A stretch of 64,000 nt of DNA from Glycomyces harbinensis (GTDB taxonomy: Bacteria > Actinomycetota > Actinomycetes > Mycobacteriales > Micromonosporaceae). The notes below the pieces were generated by a model. That model did no database searches. It was given only the letters and a program-made list of their open reading frames with translations, and was not told the DNA's origin. Below are positions 43,529-52,780 of the stretch, piece by piece (within the stretch, counting starts at the first letter, position 1; every line of letters starts with the position of its first letter). The stretch lies in the NCBI RefSeq assembly GCF_900101745.1, contig NZ_FNAD01000017.1, positions 94,158 through 158,157 on the forward strand, written 5' to 3'. Made by a program: the position numbers and the translations under genes.

Positions 43529-44371
43529 ATGGCTATTCGCAAGTACAAGCCGACGACGCCCGGGCGTCGCGGCTCCAGCGTCTCCGACTTCGCCGAGATC
43601 ACCCGTTCGACCCCCGAGAAGTCGCTGCTGCGCCCGATCTCCAAGACCGGCGGCCGCAACAACTCGGGCAAGATCTCGACCCGACACCGCGGCGGCGGCC
43701 ACAAGCGCCGCTACCGCGTGATCGACTTCCGTCGCCACGACAAGGACGGCGTGCCGGCGAAGGTCGCGCACATCGAGTACGACCCGAACCGCACCGCGAA
43801 CATCGCACTGCTGCACTACGCGGACGGCGAGAAGCGCTACATCCTGGCCCCCAAGGGCATCAAGCAGGGTGACGTGATCGAGAACGGACCGGAAGCGGAC
43901 ATCAAGCCCGGCAACTCGCTGGAGCTGCGCCACATCCCGGTCGGTACGACGGTCCACGCGGTGGAGCTCAAGCCCGGCGGCGGCGCCGCTCTGGGCCGCT
44001 CGGCCGGCGCCTCGATCCAGCTGCTCGCCCGTGAAGGCAAGTACGCGCACCTGCGCATGCCCTCCGGTGAGATCCGCCTGGTCCAGGTGACCTGCCGCGC
44101 CTCCATCGGCGAGGTCGGCAACGCCGAGCAGGGCAACATCAACTGGGGCAAGGCCGGCCGCATGCGCTGGAAGGGCTGGCGCCCGACCGTCCGCGGTGTC
44201 GTCATGAACCCGGTCGACCACCCGCACGGTGGTGGCGAGGGCCGTACTTCCGGTGGTCGTCACCCGGTGAACCCGCAGGGCAAGCCCGAGGGTCGCACCA
44301 GGAAGAGGAACCACCCGAACGACCGGCTCATCGTCCGTCGTCGCAACGCCAACCGGAAGCGGGGGAAGTAG
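43529..44371 (+). CDS. rplB: 50S ribosomal protein L2
   Basis: 280 aa. L2 is essential for subunit association and peptidyl-transferase assembly. Motifs: [41 protein letters not shown] and the conserved C-terminal [19 protein letters not shown] with the key His. ATG with a weak AGGAGCTAGAG SD. Confidence 0.98.
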   Translation: MAIRKYKPTTPGRRGSSVSDFAEITRSTPEKSLLRPISKTGGRNNSGKISTRHRGGGHKRRYRVIDFRRHDKDGVPAKVAHIEYDPNRTANIALLHYADGEKRYILAPKGIKQGDVIENGPEADIKPGNSLELRHIPVGTTVHAVELKPGGGAALGRSAGASIQLLAREGKYAHLRMPSGEIRLVQVTCRASIGEVGNAEQGNINWGKAGRMRWKGWRPTVRGVVMNPVDHPHGGGEGRTSGGRHPVNPQGKPEGRTRKRNHPNDRLIVRRRNANRKRGK

Positions 44372-44374
44372 GCC

Positions 44375-44656
44375 ATGGCTCGCAGCCTCAAGAAGGGCCC
44401 GTTCGTCGACGACCACCTGCAGAAGAAGGTGGACTCGGCGATCGAGACCAAGAGCAAGAACGTCATCAAGACCTGGTCGCGCCGCTCGACGATCACGCCC
44501 GACTTCATCGGGCTGACCTTCGGCGTGCACGACGGTCGCAAGCACGTTCCGGTCTACGTCACCGAGAACATGGTCGGGCACAAGCTCGGCGAGTTCGCGC
44601 CGACCCGCACGTTCCGCGGGCACGACAAGGACGACCGCAAGAGCCGGCGCCGCTAG
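44375..44656 (+). CDS. rpsS: 30S ribosomal protein S19
   Basis: 93 aa, standard. It is in the 30S head near S13 and the A-site finger. Motifs: [63 protein letters not shown]. It starts 3 nt after rplB. Confidence 0.98.
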   Translation: MARSLKKGPFVDDHLQKKVDSAIETKSKNVIKTWSRRSTITPDFIGLTFGVHDGRKHVPVYVTENMVGHKLGEFAPTRTFRGHDKDDRKSRRR

Positions 44657-44693
44657 GCCATGGGCTTTGAATACGAACGAAGGAATTAGAACG

Positions 44694-45158
44694 ATGGCAA
44701 CAGTGGAGCAGGAGGCTCCGAAGGCGCGCGCGTCGGCGCGGTACGTCCGCGTCGCACCTCGCAAGGCGCGCCGCGTCGTCGACCTCGTGCGTGGTCTGCC
44801 CGTGGACGAGGCCTTGACGACTCTCGAGTTCGCGCCTTTCAGCGCGGCCGAGATCGTGTACAAGGTCATCGCGTCGGCTCAGGCGAACGCCGAGAACAAC
44901 CTCGGTCTGGACCCGGAGTCGCTCCTGGTGTCCGAGATCAAGGTCGACGAAGGCCCGACGATGCGCAGGTACCGCCCGCGCGCCCACGGCCGCGCCTACC
45001 GGATCAACAAGCGCACCAGCCACATCACCGTGGTGGTCGAGTCCGTCCAGGCCAAGCAGTCCGCCTCTCCCTCGGTTCGCCGGCCCAAGGCCGCCGCCCC
45101 GAAGCCGGTCGAGGCCGACGTGAAGTCCGAGAACGCTGAGAAGGAGGAGACCGCCTAA
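44694..45158 (+). CDS. rplV: 50S ribosomal protein L22
   Basis: 154 aa, longer than the E. coli protein (110 aa) because of a C-terminal Ala/Lys/Glu-rich tail (about 118-154). The core shows [22 protein letters not shown] and the tunnel beta-hairpin [24 protein letters not shown] at 44694 has SD AAGGAA; an in-frame TTG 27 nt upstream is less likely. The stop overlaps the rpsC start (TAATG). Confidence 0.97.
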   Translation: MATVEQEAPKARASARYVRVAPRKARRVVDLVRGLPVDEALTTLEFAPFSAAEIVYKVIASAQANAENNLGLDPESLLVSEIKVDEGPTMRRYRPRAHGRAYRINKRTSHITVVVESVQAKQSASPSVRRPKAAAPKPVEADVKSENAEKEETA

Positions 45159-45967
45159 TGGGTCAAAAAATCCACCCGCACGGGTACCGCCTCGGCATCA
45201 GCGCCGACTGGACCTCGCGTTGGTACGCCGACAAGGAGTACGCCGAGTACATCGGCGAGGACGTCAAGATCCGCCAGCTCATGACCAAGGGTCTCGAGCG
45301 CGCCGGCATCTCCAAGGTGGAGATCGAACGCACCCGCGAGCGGGTCCGCGTCGACATCCACACCGCCCGCCCGGGCATCGTCATCGGCCGTAAAGGCGCC
45401 GAGGCCGATCGCCTGCGCGGCAACCTGGAGAAGCTGACGGGCAAGCAGGTCCAGCTGAACATCATCGAGGTCAAGAACCCCGACGTCGATGCTCAGCTCG
45501 TGGCCCAGGGCGTCGCGGAGCAGCTGTCCAGCCGTGTGAACTTCCGTCGGGCGATGCGCAAGGCCATTCAGTCGGCCATGCGCAACCCCACCGTGAAGGG
45601 CATCAAGGTGCAGTGCTCGGGCCGCCTCGGCGGCGCCGAGATGAGCCGTTCGGAGCAGTACCGCGAGGGCCAGGTCCCGCTGCACACGCTGCGCGCGAAC
45701 ATCGACTACGGCCTGTTCGAGGCCGCCACGACCTTCGGCCGCATCGGCGTGAAGGTGTGGATCTACAAGGGTGAGGCCACGCTCAAGGAGCAGGCCGAGC
45801 AGGTGCAGCGTCGTCGCGACTCCGGTCCCGACCGCGGCGGCCGTGGTGGCCGCGGCGGTGCCGGCGGCGCCGCTCGCGGTGGTCGTGGCCGTGGTGGCCG
45901 CGCCGCCACCGCTCAGCCTGCCGAGGCCGCTGCCGCCGCGCCCGCCACTGAGAAGCAGGAGGGCTAA
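45158..45967 (+). CDS. rpsC: 30S ribosomal protein S3 with RGG-rich tail
   Basis: 269 aa. The core is typical: [24 protein letters not shown], the KH domain [20 protein letters not shown], then [12 protein letters not shown] and [15 protein letters not shown]. From about residue 226 the chain becomes a low-complexity tail of Arg-Gly-Gly repeats followed by an Ala/Pro-rich end. E. coli S3 is 233 aa and lacks it; extended S3 tails are known in actinobacteria. The tail is likely disordered and RNA-binding. Start overlaps rplV. Confidence 0.97.
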   Translation: MGQKIHPHGYRLGISADWTSRWYADKEYAEYIGEDVKIRQLMTKGLERAGISKVEIERTRERVRVDIHTARPGIVIGRKGAEADRLRGNLEKLTGKQVQLNIIEVKNPDVDAQLVAQGVAEQLSSRVNFRRAMRKAIQSAMRNPTVKGIKVQCSGRLGGAEMSRSEQYREGQVPLHTLRANIDYGLFEAATTFGRIGVKVWIYKGEATLKEQAEQVQRRRDSGPDRGGRGGRGGAGGAARGGRGRGGRAATAQPAEAAAAAPATEKQEG

Positions 45968-45972
45968 GCGAC

Positions 45973-46398
45973 ATGCTCATGCCACGGAAACCGCCGCGCG
46001 GTTACCGGAAGCCTCACGCTCCGAAGCGCAAGGGCAAGGCCACTCGCGGCACGAAGGTCTCCTTCGGCGAGTACGGCATCCAGGCGCTGGAGCACAGCTA
46101 CGTGACCAACCGCCAGATCGAGTCCGCTCGTATCGCCATGACCCGCCACATCAAGCGTGGCGGCAAGGTCTGGATCACGATCTTCCCGGACCGTGCGATC
46201 ACCAAGAAGCCGGCCGAGACCCGTCAGGGTTCCGGTAAGGGTTCGCCCGAGTACTGGGTGGCGAACGTCAAGCCGGGCCGGGTCATGTTCGAGCTCTCTT
46301 ACCCGAGCGAGGAGACGGCCCACGAGGCACTGCAGCGTGCGATCCACAAGCTGCCGATGAAGTGCCGCATCGTCTCTCGTGAAGGGGCAGGTGAGTAG
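45973..46398 (+). CDS. rplP: 50S ribosomal protein L16
   Basis: 141 aa, near the A-site tRNA. Motifs: [58 protein letters not shown] in two parts, [29 protein letters not shown] at 45973, 5 nt after rpsC. Confidence 0.98.
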   Translation: MLMPRKPPRGYRKPHAPKRKGKATRGTKVSFGEYGIQALEHSYVTNRQIESARIAMTRHIKRGGKVWITIFPDRAITKKPAETRQGSGKGSPEYWVANVKPGRVMFELSYPSEETAHEALQRAIHKLPMKCRIVSREGAGE

Positions 46399-46400
46399 CC

Positions 46401-46634
46401 ATGACCACTGGTATCGACACCGGTGAGCTGCGCGAGCTCAGCGACAAGGAACTCCAGTCGAAGCTGCTGGAGAAGAAGGAAGAGCTGTTCAACCTGCGGA
46501 TCCGCAATGCCACGGGTCAGCTGGAGAACAATCACCAGCTGGGCCTGGTCCGCAAGGAGATCGCGCGGATCTACACCGTGATGAACGAGCGCCGGCTGGG
46601 CCTCAGCGCCGCGCCGGAGGAGGTTGAGAAGTGA
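46401..46634 (+). CDS. rpmC: 50S ribosomal protein L29
   Basis: 77 aa, a two-helix protein beside the tunnel exit. Motif [38 protein letters not shown]. The short C-terminal extension ([12 protein letters not shown]) is usual in actinobacteria. The stop overlaps the rpsQ start by 4 nt. Confidence 0.97.
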   Translation: MTTGIDTGELRELSDKELQSKLLEKKEELFNLRIRNATGQLENNHQLGLVRKEIARIYTVMNERRLGLSAAPEEVEK

Positions 46635-46900
46635 GCGAGGAAACTCAGACTCGCGGACGGCGCAAGGTGCTCGAGGGCTTCGTCGTCGGCGACAAGATGG
46701 ACAAGACCGCCGTCGTCGAGGTCGAAGACCGCAAGAAGCACGCGCTGTACGGCAAGGTCGTCAAGTCCAACAAGAAGTACAAGGCCCACGACGAGGCCAA
46801 CGAGGCCGGCATCGGTGACCGCGTCTCCATCATGGAGACCCGTCCCCTGTCGAAGACCAAGCGTTGGCGCATCGTCGAGATCCTTGAGAAGGCCAAGTAG
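46631..46900 (+). CDS. rpsQ: 30S ribosomal protein S17
   Basis: 89 aa. Primary 16S rRNA binder with OB fold: [34 protein letters not shown], then [19 protein letters not shown] start (GTGAGCGAG) overlapping rpmC. Confidence 0.97.
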   Translation: MSEETQTRGRRKVLEGFVVGDKMDKTAVVEVEDRKKHALYGKVVKSNKKYKAHDEANEAGIGDRVSIMETRPLSKTKRWRIVEILEKAK

Positions 46901-46912
46901 GGAGATCGGGAC

Positions 46913-47278
46913 GTGATTCAGCAAGAGTCGCGGCTGAAGGTCGCTGACAACACCGGTGCGCGGGAGATCCTGTGCATCCGGGTGCTGGGCGGCTCGGGCC
47001 GACGCTATGCCGGTATCGGCGACACGATCGTGGCCTCCGTCAAGGATGCAACCCCGGGTGCCGGGGTGAAGAAGGGCGACGTCGTGAAGGCCGTCATCGT
47101 GCGGACGGTGAAGGAAACCCGCCGTCCCGACGGCACGTACATCAAGTTCGACGAGAACGCCGCCGTCCTCGTCAAGGACGGCGAACCGCGAGGGACCCGT
47201 ATCTTCGGGCCGGTCGCCCGCGAACTGCGCGACAAGCAGTTCATGAAGATCATCTCCCTCGCACCGGAGGTGCTGTAA
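46913..47278 (+). CDS. rplN: 50S ribosomal protein L14
   Basis: 121 aa, at the subunit interface. Motifs: [77 protein letters not shown] at 46913; SD GGGAGATCGGG. Traditionally the first gene of the spc operon, continuous here with the S10 genes. Confidence 0.98.
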   Translation: MIQQESRLKVADNTGAREILCIRVLGGSGRRYAGIGDTIVASVKDATPGAGVKKGDVVKAVIVRTVKETRRPDGTYIKFDENAAVLVKDGEPRGTRIFGPVARELRDKQFMKIISLAPEVL

Positions 47279-47281
47279 GAG

Positions 47282-47596
47282 ATGAAGATCAAGAAGGGCG
47301 ACCGAGTCCGCGTCATCGCGGGCAAGGACAAGGGCGCCGAAGGACTGGTGCTGGAGTCGTACCCCGACCGCGAGCGAGTGCTCGTCGAGGGCGTCAACCG
47401 CATCACCAAGCACACCAAGGCCGGGCAGACCGCCCGCGGCTCCAGGACCGGCGGCATCGTCGTCCAGGAGTCCGCGATCCACGTGTCCAACGTGCAGGTG
47501 CTCGACGCCGACAACCAGCCCACCCGCGTGGGCTACCGGTTCGGCGATGACGGCCGCAAGGTCCGCGTTTCGAAGCGGACGGGTAAGGACCTGTAA
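47282..47596 (+). CDS. rplX: 50S ribosomal protein L24
   Basis: 104 aa. An assembly-initiating protein with a KOW motif: [22 protein letters not shown], then [15 protein letters not shown] and [15 protein letters not shown]. It starts 3 nt after rplN. The stop overlaps the rplE start (TAATG). Confidence 0.97.
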   Translation: MKIKKGDRVRVIAGKDKGAEGLVLESYPDRERVLVEGVNRITKHTKAGQTARGSRTGGIVVQESAIHVSNVQVLDADNQPTRVGYRFGDDGRKVRVSKRTGKDL

Positions 47597-48171
47597 TGAC
47601 TGACGTTGCAGAAAAGGTCCAGCCGCGCCTGAAGGAGACTTACCGCTCCGAGATCCGGCCGCAGCTGCAGGACCAGTTCAAGTACGCCAACATCCACCAG
47701 ATCCCCGGTCTGACGAAGATCGTGGTGAACATGGGTGTGGGCGAAGCCGCTCGCGACTCCAAGCTCATCAACGGGGCCCTGGCGGACCTGACCACGATCA
47801 CAGGCCAGAAGCCGCTCGTGCGTCTGGCGAAGAAGTCGATCGCGCAGTTCAAGCTGCGCGAGGGCCAGGCGATCGGCGCGAAGGTCACCCTTCGCGGCGA
47901 CCGCATGTGGGAGTTCCTCGACCGCCTCCTGGCGATCGCGCTGCCCCGCATCCGCGACTTCCGGGGTCTTTCGGACCAGCAGTTCGACGGCAACGGGAAC
48001 TACACCTTCGGTCTGACCGAGCAGAGCGTGTTCCCCGAGATCGACCAGGACAAGATCGACCGGGTTCGCGGTATGGACATCACGCTGGTGACCACCGCGA
48101 AGACCGACGACGAAGGCCGGGCGTTCCTGAAGCTGCTCGGCTTCCCGTTCAAGGAGAACGACAATGGCTAA
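47596..48171 (+). CDS. rplE: 50S ribosomal protein L5
   Basis: 191 aa. 5S rRNA binder in the central protuberance. Motifs: [81 protein letters not shown] overlaps the rplX stop; its own stop overlaps rpsN by 8 nt. Confidence 0.98.
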   Translation: MTDVAEKVQPRLKETYRSEIRPQLQDQFKYANIHQIPGLTKIVVNMGVGEAARDSKLINGALADLTTITGQKPLVRLAKKSIAQFKLREGQAIGAKVTLRGDRMWEFLDRLLAIALPRIRDFRGLSDQQFDGNGNYTFGLTEQSVFPEIDQDKIDRVRGMDITLVTTAKTDDEGRAFLKLLGFPFKENDNG

Positions 48172-48349
48172 GAAAGCCCTCATCGCGAAGGCCAAGCGGA
48201 AGCCGAAGTTCGCCGTGCGCGCCTACACCCGCTGCCAGAAGTGCGGCCGGCCCAAGGCCGTCTACCGCAAGTTCGGCCTGTGCCGCGTCTGCGTGCGCGA
48301 CATGGCCCACGCGGGTGAACTCCCGGGCGTCCACAAGGCTTCCTGGTAA
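48164..48349 (+). CDS. rpsN: 30S ribosomal protein S14, zinc-binding type
   Basis: 61 aa, the short S14 type Z. The zinc ribbon is C-x2-C-x12-C-x2-C (RCQKCGRPK, then [14 protein letters not shown]). The first 20 residues are basic ([20 protein letters not shown]). This is the vegetative S14 in most actinobacteria; a zinc-free paralogue usually exists elsewhere. ATG overlaps rplE by 8 nt. A 120-nt structured gap follows. Confidence 0.98.
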   Translation: MAKKALIAKAKRKPKFAVRAYTRCQKCGRPKAVYRKFGLCRVCVRDMAHAGELPGVHKASW

Positions 48350-48354
48350 TCCGG

Positions 48355-48440
48355 GAGACCTGGACCATCAGGTCTCTTGGGTGACCCCAAGGCCCATAGC
48401 TCCGATCGCCACAGGCCCCGCCGCTCTCCATAAGGCGGGG
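48355..48440 (+). promoter_or_regulatory. Three hairpins in the rpsN-rpsH gap
   Basis: GAGACCTG/CAGGTCTC (48355-48376), CTTGGG/CCCAAG (48376-48391) and CCCCGCC/GGCGGGG (48416-48440) follow one another in the only long gap of the operon. S8 represses spc genes by binding mRNA near L5/S8 in E. coli, so this may be an S8 site; a processing role is also possible. Confidence 0.5.
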
Positions 48441-48469
48441 AACCGGGGTGAGAAAGGTAAACAACGCTA

Positions 48470-48877
48470 ATGACAATGACCGACCCGATCGCGGACATGC
48501 TCACCCGTCTGCGGAACGCCAACCAGGCATACCACGACACGCTGACGATGCCGCACTCCAAGATGAAGGCCTCCATCGCGGAGGTCCTCAAGCAGGAGGG
48601 CTACATCGCCTCATGGCGCGCCGAGGAGCCCGAGGAAGGCAAAGTCGGCAAGACCCTGGTCATCGACCTGAAGTTCGGCGAGCGCCGCGAGAGGTCCCTT
48701 GCGGGCCTGCGCCGCGTCTCGAAGCCGGGCCTGCGGGTCTACGCCAAGTCCACTGAGCTGCCGCGCGTCCTCGGCGGCCTGGGTGTGGCCATCGTGTCCA
48801 CGTCCCAGGGCCTGCTGACGGACCGTCAGGCTCGCAAACGCGGCGTTGGCGGCGAAGTCATCGCCTACATCTGGTAG
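48470..48877 (+). CDS. rpsH: 30S ribosomal protein S8
   Basis: 135 aa. Central-domain 16S rRNA binder. Motifs: [43 protein letters not shown], and the C-terminal [30 protein letters not shown] at 48470 has SD GAGAAAGG. Preceded by the structured 120-nt gap. Confidence 0.98.
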   Translation: MTMTDPIADMLTRLRNANQAYHDTLTMPHSKMKASIAEVLKQEGYIASWRAEEPEEGKVGKTLVIDLKFGERRERSLAGLRRVSKPGLRVYAKSTELPRVLGGLGVAIVSTSQGLLTDRQARKRGVGGEVIAYIW

Positions 48878-48892
48878 CAGGAGGGTATAAGC

Positions 48893-49432
48893 ATGTCCCG
48901 CATTGGGAAGCAGCCGATTCTGGTGCCCTCCGGCGTCGACGTCAAGATCGACGGCGCGACGGTGACCGTGAAGGGCCCCAAGGGCCAGCTCAGCACTGAG
49001 CTGCCCGAGCCGATCGGCATCGAGAAGAACGAGGACGGGTCCTTCGATGTGACCCGTCCCAACGACGAGCGCAAGTCCCGGGCCCTGCACGGCCTGGCCC
49101 GCAGCCTCGTCAACAACATGGTCGTCGGCGTCTCGGAGGGCTACAAGAAGTCCCTCGAGATCAACGGCACCGGTTACCGGGCGCAGGCCAAGGGCAAGGG
49201 CGTGGAGATGAGCCTCGGCTTCTCCCACACCATCCAGGTGGACGCGCCGGAAGGCATCTCGTTCACCGTCGAGCGTCCGACCCTGCTGCACGTCGAGGGT
49301 ATCGACAAGCAGCTCGTCGGCCAGGTCGCGGCGAACATTCGCCGACTGCGTCCGCCGGAGCCCTACAAGGGCAAGGGCGTCAAGTACGTCGACGAGCGCA
49401 TCCGCCGCAAGGCCGGGAAGGCAGGTAAGTAA
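48893..49432 (+). CDS. rplF: 50S ribosomal protein L6
   Basis: 179 aa, near the sarcin-ricin loop. Motifs: [42 protein letters not shown] and the C-terminal [28 protein letters not shown]. The stop overlaps the rplR start (TAATG). Confidence 0.98.
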   Translation: MSRIGKQPILVPSGVDVKIDGATVTVKGPKGQLSTELPEPIGIEKNEDGSFDVTRPNDERKSRALHGLARSLVNNMVVGVSEGYKKSLEINGTGYRAQAKGKGVEMSLGFSHTIQVDAPEGISFTVERPTLLHVEGIDKQLVGQVAANIRRLRPPEPYKGKGVKYVDERIRRKAGKAGK

Positions 49433-49827
49433 TGGCGAGCAAACTGGAGCAGCGCCGCCCGTCCGGGTCGGTCTCCGAGCGCCGCCGGATCGGCAAGAAC
49501 CGGCGTCACTTCCGTGGACGCAAGAAGATCACGGGCACGGCCTCGCAGCCGCGCCTGGCGATCTTCCGGTCCTCGAAGCACATCGTGGCCCAGGTCATCG
49601 ACGACGTGCAGGGCCACACGCTGGCCGCCGCGTCGACGGTGGAGCCGGGTCTGCGCGCCTTCGAGGGCGACAAGACCGCCAAGGCCAAGGAAGTCGGCAA
49701 GCTGATCGCCGAGCGCGCCAAGGCCGCCGGCGTCGAGGCCGTGGTCTTCGACCGCGGCGGTGTCAAGTACCACGGCCGCGTCGCGGCCCTGGCCGACACC
49801 GCCCGCGACAGCGGTCTGAAGTTCTAG
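49432..49827 (+). CDS. rplR: 50S ribosomal protein L18
   Basis: 131 aa. 5S rRNA binder partnering L5. The Arg/Ser-rich N-terminus ([23 protein letters not shown]) is followed by [19 protein letters not shown] and [28 protein letters not shown]. It is the last gene of this ribosomal run: a T-tract terminator follows 18 nt later, and rpsE is not present downstream. Confidence 0.98.
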   Translation: MASKLEQRRPSGSVSERRRIGKNRRHFRGRKKITGTASQPRLAIFRSSKHIVAQVIDDVQGHTLAAASTVEPGLRAFEGDKTAKAKEVGKLIAERAKAAGVEAVVFDRGGVKYHGRVAALADTARDSGLKF

Positions 49828-49844
49828 CCCGCTAGACGACGGAG

Positions 49845-49879
49845 AGCCGGAGGGGAGCATCGCTCCTCTCCGGCTTTTT
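49845..49879 (+). terminator. Intrinsic terminator ending the ribosomal operon after rplR
   Basis: 14-bp stem AGCCGGAGGGGAGC/GCTCCTCTCCGGCT (one G-U pair), loop ATC, then five T residues. Confidence 0.93.
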
Positions 49880-49974
49880 ACTACCCATCGGGCGCTTTAC
49901 GGCTTTCGAGGGAATAGTGCGGATCACCGGGGGTCGGCCTTGCACCGCCGCGGGGCGTGGGCGAGTATGGGCGG

Positions 49975-51789
49975 GTGCGTTCCCCGAAGCTGTCACGCAA
50001 GACCGTGCTCGCCTCCAGCGTCGCCGGGGCCTTCGCCGTGGTCGGCGGGGGCGCGGTGATCGCCGAGGCGGCCTCCAGGCGCGGCGAGGAGCCCGCCGAG
50101 GGACCGTCCGAGGGGGAGGCCCCGGTGGGCGAACGGCAGCGCTGGATCGACGGGACCCTGGCCGCGATGTCGCTGGAGGAGAAGGTCGGCCAGCTGTTCA
50201 TGGTCTACGTGCACGGCGAGACCGCCGACACCGACCAGGCCGACGCCGTGGCCTCCAACCGCGAGCGGCTCGGGTCCGACAACGGGGCCGCGTTCGTCGC
50301 CGCCCGCCGTCCCGGCGGGATCATCTACTTCGACTGGGCCAACGGCCTCCGGGACCCGGCACAGGTCGCGCGGCTCTCGAACGGCCTCCAGGAGGCGTCC
50401 GGCGCCGTCCCGCTCCTGATCGCGACGGACCAGGAGTACGGCTCGGTGGTGCGGATCGGCGAGCCCGCCACGCAGTTCCCCGGCGCGATGCCGCTGGGCG
50501 CGACACGGGACCCCGACACCGCGCGGCGGGCCGCGGAAATCGCGGGCGCCGAATTGCGGGCGATGGGGCTCAATCAGAACTTCGCCCCCGATGTCGATGT
50601 CAATGTGGATCCGGCGAACCCCGTCATCGGGGTGCGTTCCTTCGGCTCGGACCCCGATCTCGTGGCCGAGTTCGCCGCCGCCCAGGTCGGCGGCTACCAG
50701 TCCGGGGGAGTGGCGGTGTCCGCCAAGCACTTCCCGGGACACGGCGACACCGGGACCGACAGCCACGTGGGCCTGCCGGTCATCACCCACACCGTGGAGG
50801 AGTGGGAGCGGATCGACGCGCCGCCGTTCCGGGCGGCGATCGAGGCCGGCGCGGACATGGTCATGTCCGCCCACCTGCAGTTCCCCGCCCTGGACGACTC
50901 GCTCGCGCCCGCGACGCTGTCGGCGCCGATCCTGACCGGGCTCCTGCGCGACCGCCTCGGCTTCGAGGGCGTCGTCGTCACCGACTCCCTGGAGATGCAG
51001 GGGGTCCGCACCGAGTTCGGCGACGACCGGGTGCCGGTGCTCGCACTCCTGGCCGGGGTCGACCTGCTGCTCATGCCGCCGGACTTCCCGGCCGCGTACG
51101 AGGCCGTGCTCGCCGCCGTCGCGGCGGGGGAGTTGACCGAAGAGCGCATCGACCAATCGGTGGTGCGACTGCTCCGGCTCAAATACGATCGCGGCATTGT
51201 GGACGGACCGGCGGTCGACGCGGACGCCGCCGCGGACGCGGTCGGGACCTCCGATCACCTCGCCGTCGCCGACGGGATCGCCGAGCGGTCGGTCACCCTG
51301 CTCGCCAACGACGGCGCGCTGCCGTTCACGGCCGGGACGGCGCTCGTCGCCGGCTGGGGCGAGAACACGACCACCCGGCTGGCCGGCGCCCTCGCCTCCG
51401 AAGGGCTCCAAGCGAGCCCGATGGTCACCGGCGACGAGCCGGACGCCGAGGCGATCAAGACCGCCGTCGAGGCCGCCGCCGACGCCGACCTCGTCGTGGC
51501 CGTCACCTACAACGTCGAGGCCGGCTCGCCCCAGGCGGACCTGGTCGCCGCGCTCGTGGGAACCGGCGTCCCGGTGGTCGCCGCCGCGGTCGGCACGCCC
51601 TACGACGCCGCGCACCTGGGCGCGGTGGGCGCGAGCCTGGCGACGTACTCCTACTCCAAGGCCTCGCTTTCGGCCCTGGCCAAGGTGATCACGGGTGCGG
51701 TCGACCCGAGCGGCGCGCTGCCGGTCGACGTCCCGGACGAGGGCGGCGCGGTCGCGTACGCACTGGGCCACGGGCTCCACTACGCGTAG
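49975..51789 (+). CDS. Secreted GH3 beta-N-acetylhexosaminidase (NagZ-type)
   Basis: Protein of 604 aa. The N-terminal export signal (MRSPKLSRKTVLASSVAGAFAVVGG; the RK pair hints at Tat export) precedes a GH3 barrel. The NagZ signature AKHFPGHGDTGTDSHVGLP (about 250-268) carries the His-Asp acid/base pair. The nucleophile Asp is in VVVTDSLEMQGV. A C-terminal GH3-C-like domain follows, as in Bacillus NagZ. The enzyme is expected to split GlcNAc from MurNAc-containing wall fragments outside the cell. The start is uncertain: GTG at 49975 or 49957. It opens the cell-wall salvage cluster; no operator of the type seen upstream of the GH25 gene was found. Confidence 0.9.
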   Translation: MRSPKLSRKTVLASSVAGAFAVVGGGAVIAEAASRRGEEPAEGPSEGEAPVGERQRWIDGTLAAMSLEEKVGQLFMVYVHGETADTDQADAVASNRERLGSDNGAAFVAARRPGGIIYFDWANGLRDPAQVARLSNGLQEASGAVPLLIATDQEYGSVVRIGEPATQFPGAMPLGATRDPDTARRAAEIAGAELRAMGLNQNFAPDVDVNVDPANPVIGVRSFGSDPDLVAEFAAAQVGGYQSGGVAVSAKHFPGHGDTGTDSHVGLPVITHTVEEWERIDAPPFRAAIEAGADMVMSAHLQFPALDDSLAPATLSAPILTGLLRDRLGFEGVVVTDSLEMQGVRTEFGDDRVPVLALLAGVDLLLMPPDFPAAYEAVLAAVAAGELTEERIDQSVVRLLRLKYDRGIVDGPAVDADAAADAVGTSDHLAVADGIAERSVTLLANDGALPFTAGTALVAGWGENTTTRLAGALASEGLQASPMVTGDEPDAEAIKTAVEAAADADLVVAVTYNVEAGSPQADLVAALVGTGVPVVAAAVGTPYDAAHLGAVGASLATYSYSKASLSALAKVITGAVDPSGALPVDVPDEGGAVAYALGHGLHYA

Positions 51790-51807
51790 CCGTTCACTCG
51801 CCCGATG

Positions 51808-51824
51808 TAGAAAATTATTTTCAC
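51808..51824. promoter_or_regulatory. Palindromic operator, site 1 (GH25 lysozyme)
   Basis: TAGAAAATTATTTTCAC matches 15 of 17 positions of the ideal palindrome GTGAAAATTATTTTCAC drawn from three sites in this cluster. It lies 4 nt upstream of the -35 box of the lysozyme promoter. Confidence 0.7.
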
Positions 51825-51828
51825 ACGC

Positions 51829-51858
51829 TTGACTCTCTGTGGAGTTTGTCTCCATACT
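51829..51858 (+). promoter_or_regulatory. Promoter of the GH25 lysozyme gene
   Basis: TTGACT (51829-51834), an 18-bp spacer and CATACT (51853-51858), about 70 nt before the start codon. Confidence 0.75.
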
Positions 51859-51926
51859 GGGGTCAGGGTGCAAATCCACGCACTCACCCCCATTCCCCTG
51901 ATCTCCTGACAAGCAGGGAGTCTCGC

Positions 51927-52712
51927 GTGAATCTCTTCCCCATCCACCGAAAACGACCCCGTGTAGACGGACGGCGCGGTTTCCGCGCCGCCGTCGTCCT
52001 GATCGCGGCGACCGTCCTCACTGCGGCCGGGCTCGCGGTCGCGAGCCCGGCGCAGGCGCAGACGCGCGTCGCCGGCATCGACGTCTCGCACTACCAGGGC
52101 TCGATCAACTGGACCTCGGTGCGCAACGCCGGCGTCCAGTGGGCCTACATCAAGGCCACCGAGGGAACCTCCTATAAGGACCCCCGGTTCAACGTCAACT
52201 ACCCGGCCGCCCACGCGGCCGGGGTGATCCGCGGGGCGTACCACTTCGCCCGGCCGAACGCCTCCAGCGGCGCGGTGCAGGCGAACTTCTTCGCCAGCAA
52301 CGGCGGCGCCTGGTCGGCCGACAACCTCACCCTGCCCGGCGCGCTCGACATCGAGGGCCCGCCCACGGGGGCGACCTGCTACGGCCTGTCGACCACCGGG
52401 ATGCGCAACTGGATCACGGACTTCTACAACACGTACAAGTCCAGGACCGGCCGCGACCCGGTCATCTACACGACCGCGTCGTGGTGGAACCAGTGCACCG
52501 GCTCGTGGACGGGTATGGCCTCCAAGAGTCCCCTGTGGGTGGCGCACTGGGGCGTCTCGGCCCCGAACCTGCCGGCGGGCTGGTCCAGCACCACCTGGAC
52601 GTGCTGGCAGTACACCTCGACCGGATCGGTCTCGGGCATCGCCGGGAACGTCGACCGCAACTACTTCAACGGCGCGCGCGACCGATTGCTGGCGCTCGCG
52701 AACAACACCTAG
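51927..52712 (+). CDS. Secreted GH25 lysozyme (muramidase)
   Basis: Protein of 261 aa. Signal peptide (RRGFRAAVVLIAATVLTAAGLAVASPAQA) and then a full GH25 fold: GIDVSHYQGSINW (catalytic Asp), AYIKATEGTSYKDPRF, GAYHFARPN, PGALDIEGPP (Asp-x-Glu pair), VIYTTASWWNQC, LWVAHWG and WTCWQYTSTGSVSGIAGNVDRN. It cleaves the MurNAc-GlcNAc backbone of peptidoglycan. The start is GTG at 51927 with SD CAGGGAG. It has its own promoter with an adjacent RpiR-type palindrome and ends at a 20-bp hairpin. Probably acts on foreign or own wall to feed the uptake system downstream. Confidence 0.95.
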   Translation: MNLFPIHRKRPRVDGRRGFRAAVVLIAATVLTAAGLAVASPAQAQTRVAGIDVSHYQGSINWTSVRNAGVQWAYIKATEGTSYKDPRFNVNYPAAHAAGVIRGAYHFARPNASSGAVQANFFASNGGAWSADNLTLPGALDIEGPPTGATCYGLSTTGMRNWITDFYNTYKSRTGRDPVIYTTASWWNQCTGSWTGMASKSPLWVAHWGVSAPNLPAGWSSTTWTCWQYTSTGSVSGIAGNVDRNYFNGARDRLLALANNT

Positions 52713-52719
52713 CACGGCC

Positions 52720-52764
52720 GGCGGTGCGGGGGCCGGGCCCGACCGGCCCGGCCCCCGCACCGCC
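52720..52764 (+). terminator. Strong terminator after the GH25 gene
   Basis: Perfect 20-bp GC stem (52720-52739 with 52745-52764), loop CGACC. It lies directly upstream of the amidase SD, so any read-through would be attenuated. Confidence 0.9.
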
Positions 52765-52780
52765 GCGTCTGGAGGCAGGC

